Assembly (NCBI RefSeq): GCF_025148445.1
Contig: NZ_CP102270.1
Span: forward strand, 868,001-932,000
Origin: Eshraghiella crossota
GTDB taxonomy: Bacteria; Bacillota; Clostridia; Lachnospirales; Lachnospiraceae
Length of the DNA stretch: 64,000 bases
Reading direction: 5' to 3'
How positions within the stretch are numbered: position 1 is the first letter of the stretch; each line of letters starts with the position of its first letter. The notes below the pieces were generated by a model. It was not told the origin of the DNA. It saw only the letters and a program-made list of their open reading frames with translations, and did no database searches. Shown here one piece after another: positions 18,103-27,746 of the stretch. The position numbers and the translations under genes were made by a program.

Positions 18103-19410
18103 ATGTTTAGTCAGTTATTTGGTAAATATCTGGTGGAGCGTAAGGCTCTTTCGGATGATACATTGAAGAATATTCTTAAGGAGCAGGAAGGTGCAAGAGT
18201 CAGGCTTGGAACAATTGCTGTAGCTGATGGATTACTTACAGAAGCACAGGCAGATGAGATTAATTATCTCCAGACACAGATGGATAAGAGGTTTGGTGAT
18301 ATAGCTGTTGAACAGAAATATCTTACTGAGAATCAGGTCAGTACCCTTCTTAAAAAGCAGGGTAATTCTACAATGAAATTCTATCAGCTTCTTACTGATA
18401 TGGCAGGTTTAAGCCTGTCTAAGATAGATGAGTATATGAATGGATTTAAGAGTACCAATGGATTTACGGATAGCGAATTAGAAGCTCTTAAGGAAGAAGA
18501 TATAGAGAAACTTATACCTCTTTTTGCAGCAACCATGAATTCTATGGTTACATCTCTTTCCGGACTTGTTTTAAGAAATCTGACAAGATTTGTAACATCT
18601 GATTTCTATCCTGAGAGAATGAGAAAAATAAAGGATTACGAATATACAGTTCTTGCAGGACAGGCAATTAAGGGAGACCATTCATTATACCTTGGTTTTG
18701 CCGCACAGAATGATATGAGCGGGGTCATTGAACTTGCAAAGGGATTTGCAAAGGAAGATAATAATCTTACAAGCGATGAAGTGTATGATGCCGTATGTGA
18801 ATTCTGTAACCTTAACAATGGACTTTTTGCATCTGAATCAAGCAAGAATGGCATTGATATTGATATGCTTCCGCCTGAAGTATATGTGGGACAGAAGATT
18901 TCAGGTTCAGCCTATGTAATGCCTGTTGTAATTAATAACTGTCATATTGATATGATAATTTCTGTTGATGAAAGCTTTAGAGCCGGAGAGACAGCACATA
19001 ATGTTGAGGTAATACATAAAGATTCGGCTGGTAATGCGGATTCTTCCAAGGGAACGGTTATGATAGTTGATGACTCGGCACTTATCCGTAAGATGTTAAG
19101 AGCAATGCTTGAGAAGAATGGTTATGCTGTAACAGCAGAAGCCAGCAACGGAGAAGAAGCAGTCCAGAAATATAAAGAGAATAAAGCAGATGTAGTTACG
19201 CTTGATATTACAATGCCTAAGATGGATGGTGTAGCTGCACTTAAAGAGATAATGGCTTATGACAAGGATGCCAGGGTAATGATGATTACTGCGGCAGGTC
19301 AGCAGGATAAGATTGTTGAAGCATTAAAGAGTGGTGCTTTACAATTTATCATGAAGCCATTTAATGAAGAAGATGTTCTTAAGAATTTTAGGGATGTTTT
19401 AGGTAAATAA
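18103..19410 (+). CDS. Signal protein: three MshEN-like motifs, CheX-like region and CheY receiver
   Basis: 435 residues from ATG 18103 behind ATGGAGGAAA. The N-terminus has three 24-residue motifs at residues 5-28, 34-57 and 63-86, each separated by exactly five residues. They have the form [RL]-[LF]-G-x-x-x-V/L...LT-x-x-Q...L-x-x-Q seen in the cyclic-di-GMP-binding MshEN domain of pilus ATPases. The middle region (about 95-305) includes a CheX-like stretch with SGSAYVMPVVINN. The C-terminus (about 315-435) is a complete receiver with IVDDSALIRKML, phospho-acceptor D in TLDITMP and lysine in MKPFNEED. It probably couples a second messenger to chemotaxis-type signalling; the exact role is inference. 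Confidence 0.8.
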   Translation: MFSQLFGKYLVERKALSDDTLKNILKEQEGARVRLGTIAVADGLLTEAQADEINYLQTQMDKRFGDIAVEQKYLTENQVSTLLKKQGNSTMKFYQLLTDMAGLSLSKIDEYMNGFKSTNGFTDSELEALKEEDIEKLIPLFAATMNSMVTSLSGLVLRNLTRFVTSDFYPERMRKIKDYEYTVLAGQAIKGDHSLYLGFAAQNDMSGVIELAKGFAKEDNNLTSDEVYDAVCEFCNLNNGLFASESSKNGIDIDMLPPEVYVGQKISGSAYVMPVVINNCHIDMIISVDESFRAGETAHNVEVIHKDSAGNADSSKGTVMIVDDSALIRKMLRAMLEKNGYAVTAEASNGEEAVQKYKENKADVVTLDITMPKMDGVAALKEIMAYDKDARVMMITAAGQQDKIVEALKSGALQFIMKPFNEEDVLKNFRDVLGK

Positions 19411-19445
19411 GCTTTTTTTTCTACTAGTAGACTCCTTTCAAATAT

Positions 19446-19482
19446 CGAAGGCTGTGGGATTTCCCGCAGCCTTCGCTTTTTA
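19446..19482. terminator. Strong terminator between convergent genes
   Basis: CGAAGGCTGTGGG-attt-CCCGCAGCCTTCG forms a 13-bp stem with one G-U pair, followed by CTTTTT on the plus strand. It terminates the CheX-receiver gene and may also act on tyrS, which ends at 19507 on the other strand. Confidence 0.85.
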
Positions 19483-19506
19483 CATATGCTATAATATATA
19501 TCGAAT

Positions 19507-20724
19507 TTACAGAACCAGTTTCTTGAAGTTCTTCTTACCACGCTTGATAACTATTCCGTCACCGAAATTATCCTTTGTATAAGTCTTTTTAAAATCTGTT
19601 TCTTTTTCGCCGTTGACAGTTACACCGCCCTGCTCAATATTTCTTCTGGCATCGGAACGTGTCTGGCAGAGACCTCCTGCAACAAGGAGTGTTATTAAAT
19701 CGACTTCGCCGTCTTTGAAACAATCATCGTCTACTGTGGCTGTAGGCATGTTGGAGGCATCACCTGCACCAAATACCGAACGTGCACTTTCTTTTGCTTT
19801 CTCTGCTTCTTCCTTACCATGGACAAGAGCAGTAAGTTCGTATGCAAGGATTTCCTTGGCTTCATTTAACTGGCTGCCTTCCCAATTTGCCATCTTTTCA
19901 ATTTCTGAAAGAGGGAGGAAAGTAAGCATTTTAAGACATTTGATAACATCTGCGTCATCAACGTTTCTCCAGTACTGGAAAAATTCATAAGGAGAAGTTT
20001 TTTCAGGGTCAAGCCATACGGCACCTTTCTGTGTCTTACCCATTTTCTTTCCTTCGGAATTAAGGAGAAGCGTAATCGTCATTGCAGAAGCATCTTTTCC
20101 TAATTTACGTCTGATGAGTTCTGTTCCTCCTAACATATTACTCCACTGGTCGTCACCGCCGAACTGAAGGTTACAGCCGTATTTCTGGTAAAGTGTGTAG
20201 AAGTCAAAACTCTGCATAATCATATAGTTAAATTCAAGGAAACTTAATCCTTTTTCCATTCTCTGTTTATAACATTCTGCGGTAAGCATCCTGTTAACAC
20301 TGAAATGAGGACCGACTTCCCTTAACAAATCAACGTAGTTAAGGTCAAGGAGCCAGTCTGCATTGTTTACAAGAAGAGCTTTGTCATCGGAAAAATCTAT
20401 AAATCTGCTCATCTGTTTCTTGAAACATTCCACATTGTGGTTAATGGTTTCCTTAGTCATCATTGAACGCATATCGTTACGGCCCGATGGGTCGCCTATC
20501 ATAGCTGTACCTCCGCCGATAAGAGCGATTGGCTTGTTGCCGGCCTCCTGAAGACGTTTCATAAGGCAGAGAGCCATAAAGTGGCCTACATGGAGACTGT
20601 CTGCGGTAGGGTCAAAGCCAATATAAAAAGTAGCCTTACCGTTATTGATTAAATCTCTGATTAGTGGTTCGTCTGTTACCTGGGCAATCAGACCTCTGGC
20701 CTGAAGTTCTTCATAAATTCCCAT
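19507..20724 (-). CDS. tyrS: Tyrosyl-tRNA synthetase
   Basis: 405 residues, standard bacterial class I TyrRS. The HIGH motif is HVGHF near residue 46 in [15 protein letters not shown]. The tyrosine and tRNA pocket includes [12 protein letters not shown]. The KMSKS motif is present as KMGKT. A C-terminal S4 RNA-binding domain is seen near residues 340-405 ([17 protein letters not shown]). The gene is preceded by a T-box leader and promoter, so expression should rise when uncharged tRNA-Tyr accumulates. Confidence 0.97.
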   Translation of the reverse strand: MGIYEELQARGLIAQVTDEPLIRDLINNGKATFYIGFDPTADSLHVGHFMALCLMKRLQEAGNKPIALIGGGTAMIGDPSGRNDMRSMMTKETINHNVECFKKQMSRFIDFSDDKALLVNNADWLLDLNYVDLLREVGPHFSVNRMLTAECYKQRMEKGLSFLEFNYMIMQSFDFYTLYQKYGCNLQFGGDDQWSNMLGGTELIRRKLGKDASAMTITLLLNSEGKKMGKTQKGAVWLDPEKTSPYEFFQYWRNVDDADVIKCLKMLTFLPLSEIEKMANWEGSQLNEAKEILAYELTALVHGKEEAEKAKESARSVFGAGDASNMPTATVDDDCFKDGEVDLITLLVAGGLCQTRSDARRNIEQGGVTVNGEKETDFKKTYTKDNFGDGIVIKRGKKNFKKLVL

Positions 20725-21021
20725 AATAAATCCTCCTGATATTATAAATAATAATAAAAAAAGCCCTTCAGCAAAAAGCTAAAGGACGACATATGCCGTG
20801 TTACCACCTTAATTCATACCGGACTCACATCCGATACCTTACCGGGTACAGAAATCTCGATACCCTGACATTATAACGTATGTCCTACGTTGCAGCCTAC
20901 TGTTACTTCAGTGCAAAGCTCGGGGAGGTATTCATGTAATAACTATCCTGCGCCTCTCATCAGCCGGCAGCTCTCTGTTGGAATCGTCAGAACACTACTT
21001 GTTCCTTTCACAGCATTTAAC
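20725..21021 (-). ncRNA. T-box riboswitch leader of tyrS
   Basis: The minus-strand leader contains the T-box core AAGGTGGTAACACGGCA (20794-20810), immediately before the regulated terminator. A candidate specifier codon UAC (Tyr) lies at 20928-20930 in the sequence GAAUACCUCC. Upstream of it is a GAUGAGAG element near 20957-20964, consistent with the lower Stem I. The total length, about 270-300 bases from the predicted start to tyrS, is normal for a T-box. The specifier position is inferred from the downstream gene rather than from a full fold. Confidence 0.9.
20754..20787 (-). terminator. T-box regulated terminator of tyrS
   Basis: Read on the minus strand: GTCCTTTAGC-ttttt-GCTGAAGGGC followed by seven T. 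It partly overlaps the 3' side of the T-box antiterminator at 20794-20810, as required for mutually exclusive folding. Confidence 0.9.
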
Positions 21022-21027
21022 AATGCC

Positions 21028-21056
21028 ATTATATACACATAAAAATTTTTCGTCAA
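21028..21056 (-). promoter_or_regulatory. Promoter of the tyrS T-box leader
   Basis: On the minus strand, TTGACG (21056-21051), a 17-base spacer and TATAAT (21033-21028). This is close to the sigma-A consensus and places the transcript start just before Stem I of the T-box. Confidence 0.8.
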
Positions 21057-21080
21057 GGCATAAATATATCTTTTTCCTCG

Positions 21081-21109
21081 TTGAAAAGATTTTTGAAATC
21101 TGATATTAT
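21081..21109 (+). promoter_or_regulatory. Promoter of glnS
   Basis: TTGAAA (21081-21086), 17 bases, TATTAT (21104-21109), 35 bases before the ATG. It is divergent from the tyrS promoter, with only 25 bases between the two -35 elements. Confidence 0.7.
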
Positions 21110-21143
21110 AACATTTAGCTATGTGAATTAGGAGGAACGTAAT

Positions 21144-22808
21144 ATGGATGCAGAAACAGTAGTTTCTAAAAATTTTATTGAACAGATAATTGAAAAAGAT
21201 ATAGCTGAAGGACATTGTAAAGTTGTTAAGACACGTTTCCCGCCGGAACCTAATGGATATCTTCACATTGGACATGCTAAGTCAATTCTTCTCAATTACG
21301 GACTTGCCTGTGAATATAATGGAAAGTTCAATATGAGATTTGATGATACTAACCCAACTAAGGAAAAGGAAGAATTTGTAGAATCAATTAAAGCAGACGT
21401 AAACTGGCTCGGTGCCGATTACGAGGACAGATTGTTCTTCGCGTCGGATTATTTTGATATAATGTATGAAGCAGCAGTTAAGCTTATTAAGAAAGGAAAG
21501 GCTTATGTATGTGACCTTTCACCTGATGAAATCAGGGAATACAGAGGTACATTAAGTGAACCCGGCAAGAACAGTCCATACAGGGACAGAAGCGTTGAGG
21601 AGAACCTTGAACTTTTTGAAAATATGAAGAATGGTATGTATGAGGACGGCGCCAAGGTGCTTCGTGCCAAGATTGATATGTCATCACCTAACATCAACAT
21701 GAGAGATCCTATCATCTATCGTGTTGCCCATCAGTCACATCACAGACAGGGAGATAAGTGGTGCATATATCCTATGTACGATTTTGCACATCCTATTGAA
21801 GATGCAACAGAAGGAATTACCCATTCTATATGTACATTGGAATTTGAGGATCACAGACCTCTTTATGACTGGGTTGTAAGGGAACTTGAATATGAGAATC
21901 CGCCAAAACAGATTGAATTTGCCAAGTTATACCTTACTAACGTCGTAACAGGTAAGAGATATATCAAGAAACTTGTAGAAGAAAAGATAGTAGACGGATG
22001 GGATGATCCAAGACTTGTATCCCTTGCGGCTTTGAGAAGAAGAGGCTTTACTCCTGATTCCATCAGGAAATTCGTTGAACTTTGCGGTGTATCCAAAGCC
22101 AACAGTTCTGTTGATTACGGTATGCTTGAATACTGTATAAGAGAAGACCTTAAGCTTAAAAGACCTAGGGTAATGGCAGTTCTTGATCCTGTCAAGCTTA
22201 TAATAGACAATTATCCTGAGGGACAGGTTGAGATGTTAGAGGTAGATAATAACCTTGAAAATCCTGAACTTGGTAAGCGTCTTGTGCCATTTAGCAGAGA
22301 ACTTCTCATTGAAAGAGAAGATTTTATGGAGACCCCTCCAAGCAAATATTACAGATTATATCCGGGCAATGAAGTAAGGCTTATGAATGCTTACTTTGTA
22401 AAATGCACAGGCTGTGTCAAGGATGATAATGGGAACATTACGGAGATACATTGTACCTATGATCCTGAGACAAAGAGCGGAAGCGGCTTTACGGGACGTA
22501 AAGTTAAAGGAACAATACACTGGGTAAGTGCCGGGGAAGCATTGGTTGTTGAAGCAAGACTTTATGAAAATATCGTAGACGAGGAGAAAGGTGTATATAA
22601 CAGTGACGGAAGTCTTAACCTTAATCCTAACTCATTAACAGTAATAGATAAATGCTATGTTGAACCATCCCTCAAGGACGCAAAGCCTTATGACAGCTTC
22701 CAGTTTGTAAGAAACGGATTTTTCTGCGTAGATTATAAAGATTCAAGTGAAGGACACCCTGTATTTAACAGAATAGTATCTCTTAAGAGTTCCTTCAAAC
22801 TGAAATAG
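21144..22808 (+). CDS. glnS: Glutaminyl-tRNA synthetase
   Basis: 554 residues, typical for bacterial GlnRS. The HIGH motif is in [13 protein letters not shown] near residue 40. FDDTNPTKE is the conserved catalytic-domain stretch that GlnRS shares with GluRS-type enzymes. The KMSKS-equivalent loop reads [11 protein letters not shown], where many bacterial GlnRS have VMSKR. The C-terminal half is the beta-barrel anticodon-binding region ([15 protein letters not shown]). Many Firmicutes lack GlnRS and use the amidotransferase route, so its presence is a lineage feature of some Clostridia. A strong AGGAGG precedes the ATG. Confidence 0.95.
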   Translation: MDAETVVSKNFIEQIIEKDIAEGHCKVVKTRFPPEPNGYLHIGHAKSILLNYGLACEYNGKFNMRFDDTNPTKEKEEFVESIKADVNWLGADYEDRLFFASDYFDIMYEAAVKLIKKGKAYVCDLSPDEIREYRGTLSEPGKNSPYRDRSVEENLELFENMKNGMYEDGAKVLRAKIDMSSPNINMRDPIIYRVAHQSHHRQGDKWCIYPMYDFAHPIEDATEGITHSICTLEFEDHRPLYDWVVRELEYENPPKQIEFAKLYLTNVVTGKRYIKKLVEEKIVDGWDDPRLVSLAALRRRGFTPDSIRKFVELCGVSKANSSVDYGMLEYCIREDLKLKRPRVMAVLDPVKLIIDNYPEGQVEMLEVDNNLENPELGKRLVPFSRELLIEREDFMETPPSKYYRLYPGNEVRLMNAYFVKCTGCVKDDNGNITEIHCTYDPETKSGSGFTGRKVKGTIHWVSAGEALVVEARLYENIVDEEKGVYNSDGSLNLNPNSLTVIDKCYVEPSLKDAKPYDSFQFVRNGFFCVDYKDSSEGHPVFNRIVSLKSSFKLK

Positions 22809-22823
22809 AAGGAGGAATAGAAA

Positions 22824-23663
22824 GTGAGTAATCTTTTTAACGGACTTGAGTCCATGGGACTTCAAGGCCTTGAAAACGTTAAAATATATGATGATGAACC
22901 TAAAAAAACAGATAATAAGGCAGAAAAGACTAAGACTCCGGAAGTTACGGAGGCTGACTATCTTTTTGACAAAACATATAAGTGCCCAGTTTGCGAAAAG
23001 GAATTTAAAGCCAAAATGGTTAGAGCAGGTAAGACCAGACTTATAGGTTCGGATTCTGATTTAAGACCTAAATATTCGGGAATTGATGCCATTAAATACG
23101 ATGCAATTGTGTGTCCTTACTGCGGATATGCTTCATTAAGCAGGTTTTTTGGAAATCTCACAGACGGACAGATTAAGCTTATTACAGGTACTGTAACCGC
23201 TAATTTTAAGGGTATGCCTGAATATGGTGATATATATACTTATGATGAGGCTATAAGCAGACTTAAGCTTGTATTGCTGAGCACTATTGTCAAGAAAGGC
23301 AAAAACAGCGAAAAGGCTTATACCTGTCTTAAACTGGCGTGGGTATACAGAGGATTATCGGAGCATCTTGCAGAGACAGGTGAACTTACAGAAGAAAAAG
23401 AAAAATTCTGTAAAAATAACGAAAATGAGATGTTAAAAAATGCACTTGAGGGATTTGTTGCAGCAAGACAGGGTGAGAATTTCCCTGTATGCGGAATGGA
23501 TGAATGCACATTAGACTATCTTATTGCGGATATTGCAGTAAGAACCGGAAAACTTGACCTTGCTGAGCAGATGATATCCAATGTAATAGTATCGAGAAAT
23601 TCCAATACAAGACTTAAAGATAAGGCAAGGACTTTACGGGATACGATTAAAGCAAGAAAATAG
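22824..23663 (+). CDS. DUF2225 family zinc-ribbon protein
   Basis: 279 residues starting at GTG 22824 behind AAGGAGGAA. The DUF2225 signature is clear: a CPVC knuckle near residue 54 and CPYCGYA near residue 95, followed by a helical, TPR-like C-terminal half (the region with ACLKLAWVYRGL). The function of the family is unknown; it is common in Clostridia and spirochaetes. It lies 15 bases after glnS and 14 bases before the LTA-synthase-like gene and is probably co-transcribed with both. Confidence 0.85.
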   Translation: MSNLFNGLESMGLQGLENVKIYDDEPKKTDNKAEKTKTPEVTEADYLFDKTYKCPVCEKEFKAKMVRAGKTRLIGSDSDLRPKYSGIDAIKYDAIVCPYCGYASLSRFFGNLTDGQIKLITGTVTANFKGMPEYGDIYTYDEAISRLKLVLLSTIVKKGKNSEKAYTCLKLAWVYRGLSEHLAETGELTEEKEKFCKNNENEMLKNALEGFVAARQGENFPVCGMDECTLDYLIADIAVRTGKLDLAEQMISNVIVSRNSNTRLKDKARTLRDTIKARK

Positions 23664-23677
23664 TTGAGGTAATTGAA

Positions 23678-25783
23678 ATGAGTAAAGTAAAAGAAAAAAG
23701 GACACCAAAATTAATCAGCAAATTTAAAGAAACTAAATTTGCAAAAAAGGCTGATAAGGTATGGAACAGCAAAGTTCTGGGCAATCCGTGGGTGAGACTC
23801 GGGCTTCTGGCATTGTTGCTTAATTTTGTAAATGAGTGTTTAAGCAGACATTCTTTTATTAAAGGTATAATATATTTTGGAAGCCACCCTTTAGCTTTTT
23901 TATTTAACAGTTTTATGATTTTCTTCACACTGTCAATTGCAATGCTGTTTAAAAAACGTGTTTTTGCCACCTTTTTCATAAGTGCCGTGTGGTTTGGGTT
24001 AGGTGTAACTAATTTTGTTATCAGAAGCTCCAGAAAGTCACCTTTTGCAGCATCAGATTTTAGAAACCTGACAGAAGGCTTAAAAGTAATTCAAAAATAC
24101 TATACCATACCGCAGATAGTAATTTTGTGCCTGGTTATTGCGGCACTTGTGGCATGTATCATATTCATTGCAATAAGGACACCTAAAGTAAAACAAAAGA
24201 TAAATTATCTTTTATCTGCACTTGTAATAGCTGTATCTTTTGGAATGATTATGATTATTAATTATGTATCCAATGCAACAGGACTTATTCCAAGACAGTT
24301 CGGTAATCTTGTAAGAGCTTATGATACTTACGGCTTCGGATATATGTTTTCGTGTTCGCTTTTCAGAAATGGTGTATCCAAGCCCAAGGATTATTCGCCG
24401 GGCAAGGTAGATGATGTTGTGGATTCTGTTGAGAATAATGATAAAAACAATAATGACAATAATGAAGACAATATAGACAAGCCTAATATCATATTTTTAC
24501 AGCTGGAGTCATTTTTTGATGCAACTAATGTAAAAGGACTTGAGTTTTCAGAGGACCCTATACCAAACATACGTAAGCTCTACGATGAATTCCCGGGTGG
24601 ATATCTTTCAGTTCCGTCCTTTGGTGCAGGAACAGCCAATACCGAATTTGAGACAATGACAGGTATGAACCTTGACGATTTCGGACCGGGTGAATATCCA
24701 TATAAGACGGTTCTCCAGAGTACAGCCTGTGAGTCAATATGTTATTATCTTTCTAATTACGGATATACAACAACCGCATTACATGATAATACAGGTGGAT
24801 TTTATGACCGTAACAAAGTATTCAGCCGTCTTGGTTTTGATTCTTTTGTATCAATCGAATATATTGAAAAATATGAGATGAATCCAATCGGATGGGTAAA
24901 AGATAAATGTCTTACAGATGAGATTGTGGGTATATTGGATAGTACCGGCACACCTGATTATATTTATACCATTTCTGTCCAGGGACACGGAGATTATCCG
25001 GAGAATACAGACGGACTTGATCTGCCCATCAAGGTCACCAATAATGATGTAACAGGTAATCCTAATGGATTTGAATATTATGTAAACCAGACGCATGAAA
25101 TGGATGCTTTTGTTGCAGAATTAATTGATGCACTTAGCAAGAGAGATGAAAAAACCATACTTGTAATTTATGGAGACCACCTTCCAACCTTTGATATAAC
25201 AGATGATGACCTTAAGAATGGTGACATATACCAGACGCAGTATGTAATCTGGAACAATTATAATCTTCAGATTGAGAATAAAGACGTACAGGCATATCAG
25301 CTGTCAGCATATCTTATGAAAAATCTTGGTATGAAGGGCGGGGTTATTTCCAGACTCCATATGTCACATTTTGATAAGGAAGACAAGGAAGATAAGGAAG
25401 ATAATGAAGAGTATCTTTCCAACCTCAAACTTCTTGAATATGATATTTTATACGGAAACTGTCAGGCATATGAAGGAGTTAATCCATATAAGATTACCAA
25501 TATGAAAATGGGTTATAAACCAATTAAGGTACTGAATGGTGAAAATGCGTATTCACATATTGTTATACGAGGACGTAACTTTACCGAATTCAGTCAGGTG
25601 GAGATTAACGGTACCGTTCATAAGACTATTTACAACGGACCGGACGAACTGCTTGTGGATGGTTACACGTTGAAAGACGGGGATCAGATAGCGGTATTGC
25701 AGATATCCAACAGTGATGAGACATTGAGCAGAACGAATATCTTTACTTACAAAGAATCAGATAAAATATCAGATAATAATTAA
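23678..25783 (+). CDS. LTA-synthase-like sulfatase-family phosphoglycerol transferase
   Basis: 701 residues. About five transmembrane helices (residues 40-215) precede an external alkaline-phosphatase-superfamily domain. Catalytic features are the nucleophile Thr319 in GTANTEFE, SVQGHGDYP and the metal-binding pair D500-H501 in IYGDHLP. Such enzymes add glycerol-phosphate units to lipoteichoic acid or related glycans. A short acidic linker rich in N and D precedes the catalytic domain and another acidic run (KEDKEDKED) follows it. The last 95 residues resemble an IPT/TIG-like beta-sandwich, an addition not found in classical LtaS. A terminator follows. Confidence 0.85.
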   Translation: MSKVKEKRTPKLISKFKETKFAKKADKVWNSKVLGNPWVRLGLLALLLNFVNECLSRHSFIKGIIYFGSHPLAFLFNSFMIFFTLSIAMLFKKRVFATFFISAVWFGLGVTNFVIRSSRKSPFAASDFRNLTEGLKVIQKYYTIPQIVILCLVIAALVACIIFIAIRTPKVKQKINYLLSALVIAVSFGMIMIINYVSNATGLIPRQFGNLVRAYDTYGFGYMFSCSLFRNGVSKPKDYSPGKVDDVVDSVENNDKNNNDNNEDNIDKPNIIFLQLESFFDATNVKGLEFSEDPIPNIRKLYDEFPGGYLSVPSFGAGTANTEFETMTGMNLDDFGPGEYPYKTVLQSTACESICYYLSNYGYTTTALHDNTGGFYDRNKVFSRLGFDSFVSIEYIEKYEMNPIGWVKDKCLTDEIVGILDSTGTPDYIYTISVQGHGDYPENTDGLDLPIKVTNNDVTGNPNGFEYYVNQTHEMDAFVAELIDALSKRDEKTILVIYGDHLPTFDITDDDLKNGDIYQTQYVIWNNYNLQIENKDVQAYQLSAYLMKNLGMKGGVISRLHMSHFDKEDKEDKEDNEEYLSNLKLLEYDILYGNCQAYEGVNPYKITNMKMGYKPIKVLNGENAYSHIVIRGRNFTEFSQVEINGTVHKTIYNGPDELLVDGYTLKDGDQIAVLQISNSDETLSRTNIFTYKESDKISDNN

Positions 25784-25801
25784 AAAGATTTTTTAAATTA
25801 T

Positions 25802-25848
25802 AAATGCCGTTAAAGCCTTATAGATTTGACTTTAACGGCATTTTTTTA
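25802..25848 (+). terminator. Rho-independent terminator
   Basis: AATGCCGTTAAAG (25803-25815) pairs perfectly with CTTTAACGGCATT (25830-25842), followed by seven or more T. It closes the glnS operon and marks the left edge of the AbiE insertion. Confidence 0.9.
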
Positions 25849-25931
25849 ACACTTTATTAGAGTATATGATGTAAATTTTAAAAATACATAATAATGGGGG
25901 CTGAGTGGGGAGATAATAACATAAACGGGGG

Positions 25932-25960
25932 TTGACAAAATATAGAAATAAACCTATAAT
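25932..25960 (+). promoter_or_regulatory. Promoter of the AbiE pair
   Basis: Consensus TTGACA (25932-25937), exactly 17 bases and consensus TATAAT (25955-25960). It is the strongest sigma-A match in the window, so tight repression is expected. Confidence 0.85.
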
Positions 25961-25980
25961 AGTTTAAAAATACATCAGAA

Positions 25981-25998
25981 TAGTTTATATATAAACTA
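25981..25998 (+). promoter_or_regulatory. Perfect 18-bp palindrome, probable AbiEi operator
   Basis: TAGTTTATATATAAACTA is an exact palindrome just downstream of the predicted transcription start and before the ribosome site. A related half-site, AATAGTTTA, overlaps the -10 at 25958-25966. AbiEi antitoxins are known to repress their own promoter by binding inverted repeats, so this is the expected operator. Confidence 0.7.
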
Positions 25999-26017
25999 AA
26001 ATGTGGGAGGAATTAAT

Positions 26018-26782
26018 ATGAATTTATATTTTGAATTGTTAAAAACACCGATATTTAAGGTAGAAGATGTGAATAAGTTTTACAATAATGTAGATAGTGC
26101 CCGCTCTGCAATTAAGCGATTAATGAAAGAAAATATGGTAGTCAGGATACGAAATAATATGTATACCTGTATAAGTGGAGAGACAAGACAACCGATAGCA
26201 AACAGATTTCAAATTGCGTGTAATATTACACCGACTTCGTATATATCCCACCATACAGCAATGGAGTATTATGGAATAACCAATCAGGTTTTCTATGAGG
26301 TGTATGTTTCTTCCGAAACTTCTTTTCGGGAGTTCGAATTTGATGGATATATTTATCGTTATATAGAGTCAAAAGGAGATGAGGGGGTAGATAAACCTGC
26401 TTTTAGCGGTGGGATACGGGTAACAAGTCCTGAACGTACTATGATTGACAGCATTAAAGACATGGATAAGATTTCAGGAATGGAAGAGGTTATACAGGAT
26501 ATTTCGTGTATGAAGAATTTACAGGAAAAAAGACTGTTAAGTTATTTGGAACGAATAGGTAATCAGTTTTTATACCAGAAGACAGGTTTTTTGCTTTCAA
26601 AACAGAAAGAACAGCTTGGCCTTTCAGATATTTTTTTTAAAGAATGCCAGAACAAAATTGGAAAAAGTAAACGATATTTGTCGCATGATATTACTGACGG
26701 AGTATATGATAGCCAATGGAAACTTGTGGTTCCGTCTGACTTAAATGTAAAGAATGGAGTGATAGAGGATGCCGCAATATAA
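26018..26782 (+). CDS. abiEi: Type IV antitoxin, AbiEi family
   Basis: 254 residues from ATG 26018 behind GGGAGGA. The N-terminal third is a winged-helix DNA-binding domain (VEDVNKFYNNVDSARSAIKR...RIRNNMYTC). The rest matches the AbiEi core: THRTAMEYYG-type sequence seen here as SHHTAMEYYGI, then VTSPERTMIDSI. It represses its own operon and counteracts the nucleotidyltransferase toxin without binding it (type IV mechanism, by family knowledge). The gene overlaps the toxin gene by 14 bases. The pair lies alone between two terminators, typical of a small horizontally acquired defence module. Confidence 0.85.
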   Translation: MNLYFELLKTPIFKVEDVNKFYNNVDSARSAIKRLMKENMVVRIRNNMYTCISGETRQPIANRFQIACNITPTSYISHHTAMEYYGITNQVFYEVYVSSETSFREFEFDGYIYRYIESKGDEGVDKPAFSGGIRVTSPERTMIDSIKDMDKISGMEEVIQDISCMKNLQEKRLLSYLERIGNQFLYQKTGFLLSKQKEQLGLSDIFFKECQNKIGKSKRYLSHDITDGVYDSQWKLVVPSDLNVKNGVIEDAAI

Positions 26783-27713
26783 TAAGGCTGATATAGGAAG
26801 AGCTGCAATGCAATATGGATTTATAAGGGATACTTTTGAAAAGGTATTAAGACTAAAAGAAATCTTAGAATATTTCAATACCCAGGAATACTTGGTAAAA
26901 CATCTAATACTTAAAGGCGGTACAGCAATTAATCTTACTGTATTTGATTTACCAAGATTATCGATAGATATAGATATGGATTATGTACCAAATGATAGTA
27001 GGGATGATATGCTTATTGCAAGAGATAATATTGCAGGGATAATTAACAGGTATATGGAAAAAGAGGGATATTCTTTATCACAAACCTCAAGGTTTAGTCA
27101 CAGTTTAGATGCTTTTCACTTCAATTACATAAACTCCGGGGGCAATAAGGATATGATAAAGATTGAACTGAATTATTCACTTAGAGCACATATTTTAGAG
27201 CCTGTATACCGTGACATATTAAATGATGTATTTAAAAGTAATATTAAGATAAGAACTGTGGCACCATTAGAAATATTTTCTGCTAAAGGTAATGCTTTAA
27301 TTAGTCGTGCGGCAGCAAGAGATTTATACGATTGGGGAAATTTGATTGACCAGAACATGTTTGCTGATGAAAAAGATTTATTTAGAAAATGTTTTGTATT
27401 CTATACTACTATAACAGCAGATAATGTACATGGTGATTGTGATTTTGATTTATCAGCAATTGATACACTTGATTTTACAAAAATACGACGAGACCTATTT
27501 CCTGTTATGAGGAAGAAGGATAATTTTAAGCTGGAGGAAAGAAAAATTCAGGCTAAACAGTATATCAAAGATTTACTACGGTTGACGGAAATAGAGAATG
27601 AATACATAGAAAGGTTTGCAGCAAAGGAATATCATCCGGAGTTATTGTTTGATGATGAGATAGTAACAAGAATATGTGAACATCCAATGGCATTGTGGAA
27701 ATGTAACAGGTAA
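26769..27713 (+). CDS. abiEii: Type IV toxin, AbiEii family nucleotidyltransferase
   Basis: 314 residues. The nucleotidyltransferase core is intact: KGGTAINL near residue 55 and the catalytic pair in SIDIDMDY (DxD) near residues 71-76. A further conserved segment is PLEIFSAKGNALISRAAARDLYDW, matching the AbiEii/AbiGii family. Characterised members transfer nucleotides to tRNA or other targets and cause growth arrest on phage infection. With AbiEi it should form an abortive-infection toxin-antitoxin system. Confidence 0.9.
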   Translation: MPQYNKADIGRAAMQYGFIRDTFEKVLRLKEILEYFNTQEYLVKHLILKGGTAINLTVFDLPRLSIDIDMDYVPNDSRDDMLIARDNIAGIINRYMEKEGYSLSQTSRFSHSLDAFHFNYINSGGNKDMIKIELNYSLRAHILEPVYRDILNDVFKSNIKIRTVAPLEIFSAKGNALISRAAARDLYDWGNLIDQNMFADEKDLFRKCFVFYTTITADNVHGDCDFDLSAIDTLDFTKIRRDLFPVMRKKDNFKLEERKIQAKQYIKDLLRLTEIENEYIERFAAKEYHPELLFDDEIVTRICEHPMALWKCNR

Positions 27714-27746
27714 AAGTTACAGTAAGTGGATGAATGTCAAAAAAAT

